Of a stretch of DNA of 28,522 nt, positions 1-6,675 are shown one piece after another. This DNA comes from JAHBNG01 sp039028975. Lineage in GTDB: Bacteria > Chloroflexota > Anaerolineae > Caldilineales > Caldilineaceae. Below the pieces are notes generated by a model. That model searched no databases, had not been told where the DNA came from, and saw only the letters and a list, made by a program, of their open reading frames with translations. Location: the NCBI GenBank assembly GCA_039028975.1, contig JBCCHB010000193.1, positions 1 to 28,522 on the forward strand, written 5' to 3'. The position numbers were made by a program, and so were the translations under genes. Every line of letters begins with the position of its first letter. Within the stretch, counting starts at the first letter, position 1.

Positions 1-210
1 CGGCCAGATTCTAGTCTCCTTTTTTATGCCCGTTTACCCTCCTTGAGGGCCTTCAGCGGCTTTTTTAACCAACTTTTTTCTATTTCGGTCATGCTCCTAT
101 GCTTGACCTCTTTTTTCTATGCCCTAACAGCCAAACTCAAGTCGGGTCGGGAGATTTCCCCTAATTTGGGATGCGCCCTCAGAAATCAATCGGCTTGAAA
201 CCGACCCTAA

Positions 211-241
211 TATATGGTAATCAGCAAACGCTAACCATATA
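211..241. repeat. 8-bp inverted repeat upstream of the AAA+ gene
   Basis: TATATGGT at 211-218 is repeated in inverted form as ACCATATA at 234-241, with a 15-nt spacer. It ends 26 nt before the ATG of the AAA+ ATPase gene. It could be an operator or a weak hairpin. The rest of positions 1-267 holds no gene I can recognise. Confidence 0.4.
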
Positions 242-267
242 GGACAAATTGCGACGAAAGGTGTACA

Positions 268-1839
268 ATGAATACCATGAATACATCAGATTCAATCCTC
301 CAAACATTACTCGCTGCTATTCAAGTATCGCCAGAGAATGGCCCCCTCCGTTTACACTATGCGGATCAGTTGCGTCAGCATAGTAAATGGGCAGAGGCCG
401 AGGATGCTTACAGGGCAGCTCTGGACTTGCCAGATGTTGTTGTTGATCGTGCTCACTTTGGGTTGGCCCTAGCTTTTTTCCGACAAGGCAAACTTGTGGA
501 TGCGCTGAACCAAATTCAGATCGTGCTAGCTAGTGAAACACTAAGAGAGAAAGGCCCAGCCTACTCATTGCATGCCAACATTCTCTGCGCTCAGGGAAAT
601 ATTCCCTTAGCTATTGGTGAATATATTCGAGCTGTTGACGCAGACCCAACGCTTACGGATCCTCAACTTGCTCAACAGCTAGGGCTAGAATTGCCCTCAA
701 GTTTGCCCACAGAGCCAGACCCGGACTTAGAGCAAAGTCGCTCAGACATTGCCCCTGGCTCAGATGCGGACGGTGACGAGACACAGACAGTTGAAAGTGT
801 CGAACAAACACAACTTGCTTCCTCAGACCCTGGCGACCTGCAGTCAAGCGAAGATGAGCAATCCTTTTCCAGTACATTGGGTGATGAACTGGATTCGTGG
901 ATGGCCCAGACCCATACCGGTGAATGGGTAGAGTCTGACGACCCGTTTGATGAAGAGGCTTTTGATGTTGAATTCATGGAGAGACCGACCATCAACTTTA
1001 CCAGCGTTGGTGGCATGGATTCGGTAAAAGAGGAGATCAGCCTCAAAATCATCCAGCCGTTGCTCCATCCAGAACTGTACCAAGCGTATGGTAAGTCGGC
1101 AGGCGGTGGCATTCTACTCTATGGCCCTCCGGGCTGTGGCAAGACTCACTTGGCTAGGGCGACAGCAGGCGAAGTACGGGCCAACTTTATTTCCGTCGGT
1201 CTGGACGAGATTCTGGATATGTTTATTGGCAACAGCGAACGAAATCTTCATGAGATGTTTGAAGTGGCTCGCCGCAATACCCCCTGCGTCCTCTTTTTTG
1301 ATGAAGTCGATGCCTTGGGAGCCAAGCGAAGTGACATGCGCCAGAGCGCAGGACGTCATCTGATTAATCAATTTTTGGCGGAATTAGACGGAATCCATGC
1401 CCAAAATGACGGTATTCTCATTTTGGCCGCCACCAACGCCCCATGGCACTTGGATTCGGCCTTTCGTCGACCGGGTCGCTTTGACCGAATTATCTTTGTA
1501 CCACCGCCTGATGCCGAAGCTCGGACTGAGATTTTGCGAATTCTCCTTGACGGAAAGCCGTTGGGAGAAGTTGATTATTCAAGCCTTGGCAAGAAATCGA
1601 AGGATCTTTCGGGAGCCGATCTGAAATCATTGGTGGACATGGCTGTGGAAGCCAAATTGCAGGAGGCAATGAAAAAGGGGCAGCCATCGCCCATCACCAC
1701 CCGGGATCTACAAAGGGCCGCCAAACGGGCTAGGCCAACCACCAAAGAGTGGTTCTCCACCGCACGGAACCACGCCCTCTACAGCAATGAAGGTGGACTC
1801 TATGACGACATACTTACCTACTTGGGGATTCGGAAATAG
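268..1839 (+). CDS. TPR-AAA+ ATPase (CDC48/FtsH/Vps4-like module)
   Basis: The product is a 523-residue cytoplasmic AAA+ ATPase with an N-terminal helical TPR region (about residues 8-150). An acidic low-complexity linker follows (about 155-245), then one AAA+ module (about 250-480). Walker A is GPPGCGKT at 286-293, and Walker B has the DE pair at 345-346. The second region of homology ends RRPGRFDR at 400-407, with R401 and R404 as likely arginine fingers. No protease domain or membrane segment is visible, so it is not FtsH. Proteins of this kind remodel or unfold partners that the TPR part may recruit; the partner here is unknown. The start is supported by GAAAGG at 256-261, six bases before the ATG; a second in-frame ATG lies three codons on. 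The next gene also encodes a TPR protein, suggesting a shared role. Confidence 0.9.
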   Translation: MNTMNTSDSILQTLLAAIQVSPENGPLRLHYADQLRQHSKWAEAEDAYRAALDLPDVVVDRAHFGLALAFFRQGKLVDALNQIQIVLASETLREKGPAYSLHANILCAQGNIPLAIGEYIRAVDADPTLTDPQLAQQLGLELPSSLPTEPDPDLEQSRSDIAPGSDADGDETQTVESVEQTQLASSDPGDLQSSEDEQSFSSTLGDELDSWMAQTHTGEWVESDDPFDEEAFDVEFMERPTINFTSVGGMDSVKEEISLKIIQPLLHPELYQAYGKSAGGGILLYGPPGCGKTHLARATAGEVRANFISVGLDEILDMFIGNSERNLHEMFEVARRNTPCVLFFDEVDALGAKRSDMRQSAGRHLINQFLAELDGIHAQNDGILILAATNAPWHLDSAFRRPGRFDRIIFVPPPDAEARTEILRILLDGKPLGEVDYSSLGKKSKDLSGADLKSLVDMAVEAKLQEAMKKGQPSPITTRDLQRAAKRARPTTKEWFSTARNHALYSNEGGLYDDILTYLGIRK

Positions 1840-1924
1840 AGACTCAGTAGTTTGCCGTCGCATGGTCGCTTAGCCCGAGGTCTGCTTTGGCGGTGTCGCC
1901 TCTATTGCGGTCGATTAAGGAATC

Positions 1925-1998
1925 GGAATTAAATAACTTATGCATAAGATCTCTCAATCCTTCGAGATGACATGCCCAACTTATTTAATGCTCATTCC
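1925..1998. repeat. Long imperfect palindrome (hairpin) between two TPR genes
   Basis: A 74-bp segment folds on itself with four paired blocks: GGAAT 1925-1929 with ATTCC 1994-1998, ATTAAATAA 1928-1936 with TTATTTAAT 1981-1989 (overlapping ends), GCAT 1942-1945 with ATGC 1972-1975, and ATCTC 1949-1953 with GAGAT 1964-1968. Internal loops are nearly symmetric. There is no T-tract, so it is not a classical terminator. It could be a small foldback element or a structured leader for the gene at 2064. Confidence 0.5.
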
Positions 1999-2063
1999 TA
2001 AGAGTTAAGTGAGACCAGCTATCCAAGGACCCAACCGACCCAGGACCAATCGACCAAAAAAAC

Positions 2064-3290
2064 ATGCTTGACCGAACCATTGCATTGATTCAAAGCCGCC
2101 GTTTTGACGAGGCTGAAAAAGAGTTAAGTCGACTTTTGGCTGACGCTCCCGACTTCCCGCGTGCACATAGCCTGATGGCGCTGATTCAGATGGAGCGTAA
2201 CGCCAATCGGAGCGCTGTGGACCATGCCACGCAAGGCATCGCTCTGGCACCAGATGATCCCTACCCTCACTACGTGCATGGTACGGTTCTCTTTCACCAA
2301 GATAAGATACGGGAAGCCGAACAAGCTGTGCAGGAAGCTATTCAGCTCGATCCGTTGGATTCTAACCACTTTGGATTACTGGCCCGCATCAAGGCCAGCC
2401 GGAACGATTGGACGGCCTGTTTGGAGGCGGCGAACCAAGGATTAGAGCTGGATCCAGAAGATGATCTGTGTACCAATATGCGGGCCATGGCCCAGGTCAA
2501 GCTAGGTCAGAGAGAGCAGTCGTTCCACACCCTCAATGAGGCCCTTCACAACGATCCAGAGAATGCTTTAACCCATGCCAACTTGGGGTGGACAGCTCTT
2601 GAGACCCAGCAACACCAACAAGCCATGGAGCACTTCCGAGAAGCACTGCGCCTTAACCCTGATCTCGAGTGGGCGCGTTTGGGTATCTTAGAGGCACTCA
2701 AGGCCCGCAACTTTATTTACCGGACCATGCTGCGGTACTTTTTTGCCATGACCCGCTTGAATCCTGGCACCCAATGGCTGATTATCTTGGGTGGCTTTTT
2801 TGGCTTCCGAATTGTGCGGGGTGTTGCCGCTTCCGCACCTGCGCTCAATTTGATCCTCTTTCCGCTTATGCTACTCTATATTGGCTTCGTCTACCTTAGT
2901 TGGACGGCCAAACCTCTCTTCAACCTACTTCTTCGGTTGGATCCCTTTGGCAAGTTGGTCCTTTCAGAAGAAGAGGTGAGGGTCTCGAACATCGTTGGTT
3001 GGCTCCTTCTGATCGGGGTACTAGCCATCGCTGTTGGTACCCAAACTGATCTCCCCTCGGGCGTCCTAACCGCCATCCTTTGTGCCGTGATGGTGATCCC
3101 TGTAGCGGGAACCTTTAATAGAGAAGGTCGTAGTCGGTTGATACTGGGCATCTACACCATTGGGCTGGCCATCATCGCGCTCATAACGGTTGGTCTCTTA
3201 GTAAGCGGTTCGGAGAATGCGTTTGGCTACCTTGGCATCTTTGGCACAGGAATCTTTATCTTTTCACTTTTGGGCAACTTCTTGAGATGA
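2064..3290 (+). CDS. TPR-repeat integral membrane protein
   Basis: The product has 408 residues. The first ~215 are tandem tetratricopeptide repeats, with recurrent AxxxxxxAL..DP spacing at roughly residues 1-34, 35-68, 69-102, 103-136, 137-170 and 171-204. The remainder is hydrophobic, with about six predicted membrane spans between residues 235 and 408. There is no N-terminal signal peptide, so the TPR part is probably cytoplasmic, as a docking surface tethered to the membrane. It follows the TPR-AAA+ gene by 224 bp, and its stop codon overlaps the start of the next gene in ATGA. No strong Shine-Dalgarno precedes the ATG, so the start is moderately certain. I do not recognise a named family; scaffold or assembly roles are inference only. 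Confidence 0.8.
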   Translation: MLDRTIALIQSRRFDEAEKELSRLLADAPDFPRAHSLMALIQMERNANRSAVDHATQGIALAPDDPYPHYVHGTVLFHQDKIREAEQAVQEAIQLDPLDSNHFGLLARIKASRNDWTACLEAANQGLELDPEDDLCTNMRAMAQVKLGQREQSFHTLNEALHNDPENALTHANLGWTALETQQHQQAMEHFREALRLNPDLEWARLGILEALKARNFIYRTMLRYFFAMTRLNPGTQWLIILGGFFGFRIVRGVAASAPALNLILFPLMLLYIGFVYLSWTAKPLFNLLLRLDPFGKLVLSEEEVRVSNIVGWLLLIGVLAIAVGTQTDLPSGVLTAILCAVMVIPVAGTFNREGRSRLILGIYTIGLAIIALITVGLLVSGSENAFGYLGIFGTGIFIFSLLGNFLR

Positions 3291-4141
3291 TGAAACTCAC
3301 CTATAGACCAGCCGTAGAATTCCCTTTACCTGTGCTGGTTGAGCTGCTGAACCGCGGCTTTGCTGGTTATACGGTCAAGATTCAATTCAGTGTATCCTCT
3401 CTGCTCGCCACGATTGTACGGGATAGCGTCAACCTAGAGGCTAGCAAAGTTGTCGAATGCGATGGAACACGCGTTGGCATTGGCCTTATTGCCAAACGAG
3501 GTTGGCAGGCCCGGCTAGCCGCCATGTGCATAGTGACCGAGTTCCGCGGAAAGCGAATCGGTCGCAGCCTCCTGGACCATTTCTTTGGCGAATTGCCCAA
3601 ACAAGGGGTTCGTGAGTTAGGCTTAGAGGTCATCGAAAGCAACGCGATGGGTGTCTCGCTCTATCAGCGAACGGGATTTACTACTCTACGTCGGCTTCTC
3701 AGCTTTGACTGTAAAGAACCGAAGTTCCAGGCTCAGATTGAGGATACATTGCAAAGCCAAATCCAGCTTCAGCCCATAGATATTGCTGATGTAGCCAGCG
3801 TCCTCACCCACCATCCTTTGCCCAACCTGCCGTGGCAACTCTCCGGTACCAGCCTCATGGTCGCCGGTCCACCTCATGTTGCTTATCAACATGACAAAGC
3901 CTCTATCATCCTCTCCGACCCCAGCCAACAAGCCATCTGGATCCGCTCTCTGGTGGTTGAACCAACCTATCGACGTCAGGGCCAAGCAGGCTCTCTTCTG
4001 GCCACAGTCATGAATGAACACCCATATAAAAATTGGTCCGTCTCAGCCGTCTGCCCTGAAGAAATTAGGAGCCTCTTTGAAAAGCAGGGGTTCCAGCTCG
4101 GCGATATCTCCCAGCTCCAGATGCGAAAGACCTTAGGCTAG
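3287..4141 (+). CDS. Tandem GNAT-family N-acetyltransferase
   Basis: This 284-residue protein carries two GNAT folds. The first (about residues 1-140) has the acetyl-CoA pyrophosphate-binding motif RGKRIGRSLL. The second (about 160-284) has RRQGQAGSLL. Such enzymes transfer acetyl from acetyl-CoA to an amine on a small molecule or protein; the substrate cannot be read from sequence. In many double-GNAT proteins only one half is catalytic, and both motifs here look usable. The ATG at 3287 overlaps the stop of the TPR membrane protein gene (ATGA), implying translational coupling. A second ATG at 3290 could be the true start. Confidence 0.85.
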   Translation: MMKLTYRPAVEFPLPVLVELLNRGFAGYTVKIQFSVSSLLATIVRDSVNLEASKVVECDGTRVGIGLIAKRGWQARLAAMCIVTEFRGKRIGRSLLDHFFGELPKQGVRELGLEVIESNAMGVSLYQRTGFTTLRRLLSFDCKEPKFQAQIEDTLQSQIQLQPIDIADVASVLTHHPLPNLPWQLSGTSLMVAGPPHVAYQHDKASIILSDPSQQAIWIRSLVVEPTYRRQGQAGSLLATVMNEHPYKNWSVSAVCPEEIRSLFEKQGFQLGDISQLQMRKTLG

Positions 4142-4210
4142 CAACCGAATCACCAATCACTCTCTGCCATTCTCTACCATCATCCGTAATTCTGTTTCCG
4201 GAACGACCTT

Positions 4211-4966
4211 ATGACCTTACGCGAGTGGCTTCAACTCGAACCTTTCACCCTGACCCTATCATCGGGCTTCTTCAGCTTCTTTGCCCACTCCGGTATGTTA
4301 TCTGTCTTAGAGGACGAGGGGATTTTACCTATTCGAGTAAGTGGCTCTAGTGCTGGTGCATTGGTAGGAACACTCTGGGCTTCTGGGCCTTCTATGAGTG
4401 AATTGAGCCATCGTCTCCTCACTCTTACCAAGAAAGACTTTTGGGATCCATCCATAGGGTTGGGGCTTCTGCGGGGCAAACGTACTCAGGCATTGATACG
4501 CGAGATTGCTGGAGTGGATCGGTTGGAAGCCTGCCCTATTCCCACAGTCGTTTCCGTCTATGACGGCTTTGCTCGCACTACCCATGTGCTGCGGGAAGGT
4601 CCGTTGGATCAGGCCGTCTATGCCTCCTGTGCCGTTCCCCTCATGTTCCAGCCCATTCGCATTAATGGCCGCCTCTACTGGGATGGTGGCATTCAGGATC
4701 GACCCGGATTGGCTGGCATCGAAGAAGGGGCGCGAGTCTTCTATCATCACATTGAATCTCGCTCACCGTGGCGGCGCAAAGATGACCCGGCCCTTCAGAT
4801 ACCAGAACGGGAAAATATGGCCACTTTGGTGATCCAAGGGTTGCCCCGGGTAGGGCCGAATCGGCTAGAACAAGGGCAGGTCGCATTCGAGTTGGCGAAG
4901 AAGGCGACTCAAGAGGCGTTGGGTAGACCGTTGATGGATGAGAAGGTTGATGTGAGGGCCGCTTAA
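4211..4966 (+). CDS. Patatin-like phospholipase/acyl hydrolase
   Basis: The product is a 251-residue patatin-type serine hydrolase with a Ser-Asp dyad. The nucleophile elbow is GSSAG at 45-49 with Ser47, and the catalytic Asp lies in DGG at 158-160. The usual glycine-rich oxyanion loop (GGGxxG) is replaced by SSGFFSFFAHSG (17-28), a departure from classical patatins, though the position and the following helix fit. There is no signal peptide or membrane span, so it should act in the cytoplasm or at the membrane face on acyl lipids. It lies 70 bp after the GNAT gene on the same strand. The true substrate is unknown. Confidence 0.85.
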   Translation: MTLREWLQLEPFTLTLSSGFFSFFAHSGMLSVLEDEGILPIRVSGSSAGALVGTLWASGPSMSELSHRLLTLTKKDFWDPSIGLGLLRGKRTQALIREIAGVDRLEACPIPTVVSVYDGFARTTHVLREGPLDQAVYASCAVPLMFQPIRINGRLYWDGGIQDRPGLAGIEEGARVFYHHIESRSPWRRKDDPALQIPERENMATLVIQGLPRVGPNRLEQGQVAFELAKKATQEALGRPLMDEKVDVRAA

Positions 4967-5080
4967 CCTCTGGTTTAACAGGGCTTTGTTTGCTAGGCAT
5001 CTCTTGGTTACAGTACCGTTTTGCGGCTATGATCAAGCGGCAAAACAACTCTTCATTCGATGTACAGTGATTTTACCTGT

Positions 5081-5109
5081 TTGGCACTTTGCCCAACCCA
5101 ATGTAAAAT
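5081..5109 (+). promoter_or_regulatory. Sigma-70-type promoter of the small secreted peptide gene
   Basis: TTGGCA at 5081-5086 and TAAAAT at 5104-5109 are separated by exactly 17 bp. Each hexamer matches five of six consensus bases. The predicted transcript starts near 5116, giving a leader of about 40 nt before the ATG at 5156. Confidence 0.6.
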
Positions 5110-5155
5110 AAGCAATAAGAAGTTCGTTTCTACATAGTGTCAGGAGACTCAAACC

Positions 5156-5362
5156 ATGCGCAAAATCATGATCAACCGCCTGTCCCTCCTAGTTGTTATC
5201 GGTGCTCTACTAACGGTTATGACGGGGAGCGTTTCGGCCGCAACTCAACCCGAAGTATCTGTCCCTTCCTTTAGCTATATGGAGATGGATGGTTCTTCTT
5301 GTCCGTACTCCAGCCATGGCTCTTCTAGTAGCGGGCTGAGCGCACGACCTGTAACCCAATAG
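5156..5362 (+). CDS. Small secreted Ser/Gly-rich peptide, unknown function
   Basis: This 68-residue product has a clear Sec signal: a basic N-terminus (residues 1-8), a hydrophobic core (about 9-24) and a likely signal peptidase I site after VSA near residue 28. The predicted mature peptide is about 40 residues, rich in Ser, Gly and Pro, with one cysteine (in SSCPY). An AGGAG at 5142-5146 lies nine bases before the ATG. Its own promoter upstream and a strong terminator downstream show a monocistronic unit, which argues for a real gene despite its size. I do not recognise a family. A secreted signal, bacteriocin-like peptide or envelope peptide are all possible. Confidence 0.75.
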   Translation: MRKIMINRLSLLVVIGALLTVMTGSVSAATQPEVSVPSFSYMEMDGSSCPYSSHGSSSSGLSARPVTQ

Positions 5363-5393
5363 TTCTTCGTACGATTCTTTTCTGAGCAGATAG

Positions 5394-5418
5394 GCCCGCT
5401 CCGTAAGCGGGCTTTTTT
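5394..5418 (+). terminator. Rho-independent terminator
   Basis: GCCCGCT at 5394-5400 pairs perfectly with AGCGGGC at 5406-5412 across a 5-nt loop, followed directly by six T residues (5413-5418). It lies 31 bp after the stop of the small secreted peptide gene. Confidence 0.9.
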
Positions 5419-5440
5419 GATCAATTTTTAGAAACACAAA

Positions 5441-5536
5441 ATGAACTACGAAGAATACCGAAACGCGTACTTTGCCGAACCAAAGCCGGAACCGCTCTAC
5501 AACTTTAGCGGATCGTTCGTTCATGTCGGCAACTAG
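5441..5536 (+). pseudogene. N-terminal remnant of a VOC/glyoxalase-type gene
   Basis: A 31-codon frame starts MNYEEYRNAYF and continues through EPLYNFSGSF before ending at TAG. In my recollection this pattern (YEExR...YF....P.P.....F.GS) opens a set of VOC-superfamily proteins of about 130 residues, in which it precedes the first VOC strand. Here the frame diverges after GSF and stops, and no VOC body follows. The break coincides with the start of a foldback element. There is no obvious ribosome-binding site. The family assignment rests on a short match. Confidence 0.4.
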
Positions 5537-5694
5537 GTGAAAAGGGTACAATGAGATGCTGTAGGTCACTTTTGAAAAGTGACAAGCGTGGCGGGTCCCG
5601 TCAGAGACTTGATCTCCAGTGGGTCGTCCATATCTGTCACATTGCAAGCTTGTTCCCAGGAAGCTGGGGATGTGACCTACCATTCGCTTCACCC
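5536..5694. mobile_element. Foldback element, possible MITE
   Basis: GTAGGTCAC at 5561-5569 is perfectly inverted as GTGACCTAC at 5672-5680. Outside these, GGTGAA (5536-5541) matches TTCACC (5688-5693) in inverted form. The left end also contains a near-perfect 19-bp palindrome, GTCACTTTT-G-AAAAGTGAC (5565-5583). No transposase frame lies inside, so a non-autonomous element or remnant is the best reading. I could not find a clear target duplication. The surrounding 5704-5984 is AT-rich and shows no gene I can support. Confidence 0.45.
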
Positions 5695-5984
5695 ATTTTC
5701 CCTGATGAGCCTACTGATTTTTAGTCTCCTTTAAACTCTATCTAGGCTACTGCCAAAAAATTATTAGAAAACAGGGGTTAGAAGATTCAAGAGAGCAATC
5801 GGTGAAATCGCTTGTATCAAAGCAGATCTAGAATCAGGGTTTTTCATATGTATTTTTCTTTGCATTAATAGTATCGGTGCCTGCTGCCACGGATTCCTGT
5901 TTAGCGAGACTATTGCTCTGATATTTTACAGATTTTATACCCAATAACCTCATAGCGTGAGATAAACGACTATAAAGTAAACGT

Positions 5985-6446
5985 ATGCCAATGAAACTTG
6001 CTGAAGCATTGATGGAACGTAAAGCCATCAAAACAAAAATGGAAGGGCTGAAGAAAAGAATTTACCAAAATTCCATGGTTCAAGAAGAGGAGAACCCAAT
6101 TGAGGATCCTCTTCGGATGCTTGATGAGTTGCGTATTGAAACTGAAAAATTTGAAGAACTGATTGCTCGTATTAATCGTACCAATAACGCGACCCTCCTT
6201 CTTGATGGTATGACGCTAATGGAAGCAATTCTAAAAAAGGATATGTTGAATTATCTTCACCTTGTTCATGTCAATTTAGCTGATAAAGCCACCCCAATAA
6301 ATGACAGATTTAGCCATCGGGAAATTAAGTTTGTTCCTACAGTTGATATCAGCGAGATACGACAAAAGGCGGATAAAATCGCTCAAGAATATCGCCGCCT
6401 GGATGCAAAAATTCAGGCGGCAAATTGGAAAACCGATCTGATTTAA
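5985..6446 (+). CDS. DIP1984 (septicolysin-like) family protein
   Basis: This 153-residue, charged, mostly helical protein matches the pattern I know for the DIP1984 family. It opens MKLAEAL, then has an EENPIEDP segment, a helix ending LIxRINRTN, the D-G-M-T-L-M-E-A-I block, a conserved SHREIKFVPTVDI stretch, and a C-terminal helix ending IQAANWKTDLI. Coiled-coil propensity is high at both ends. The molecular function of the family is not established; the septicolysin label is historical. The start may be the second ATG (5991), because homologues begin MKLAEAL. No good Shine-Dalgarno is seen for either. The region is lower in GC than its neighbours, hinting at transfer. Confidence 0.8.
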   Translation: MPMKLAEALMERKAIKTKMEGLKKRIYQNSMVQEEENPIEDPLRMLDELRIETEKFEELIARINRTNNATLLLDGMTLMEAILKKDMLNYLHLVHVNLADKATPINDRFSHREIKFVPTVDISEIRQKADKIAQEYRRLDAKIQAANWKTDLI

Positions 6447-6610
6447 TCATTAAGCAGGGTAGTGAGGTAGGGATATATCAACTCTGCCCAGAGTATAAAC
6501 TACTGCACCTCCAAACTTGGTTAATGCACATCACCAAGCTTCTCTATTAAATGGCTAAGATTAAGTATTGTCCAGAAAAGTTCCCTGTGAAAGAAATATT
6601 GTAGGCAGCG

Positions 6611-6640
6611 TTTAGACCAGTACATCTTAAAGGTTATAAT
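6611..6640 (+). promoter_or_regulatory. Putative promoter of the ATPase-nuclease gene
   Basis: A perfect TATAAT lies at 6635-6640, 36 bp before the ATG at 6676. A weak -35 TTTAGA at 6611-6616 is 18 bp upstream. The rest of 6447-6610 shows no gene, only a short ACTCT/AGAGT hairpin at 6481-6494. Confidence 0.45.
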
Positions 6641-6675
6641 TTACAACCAGATGTATCGACTTCCTACCTTGCTTA

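Noticed and set aside
37..66. Possible terminator at the left edge (CCCTC-CTT-GAGGG, then a T-run)
   Set aside because: The 5-bp stem and the T6 run are separated by 11 bases, so it does not form a proper intrinsic terminator on the plus strand.
5210..5692. 160-codon minus-strand frame across the secreted peptide gene
   Set aside because: It runs antisense through a gene with a signal peptide, terminator and the foldback element; the translation has no recognisable domain.
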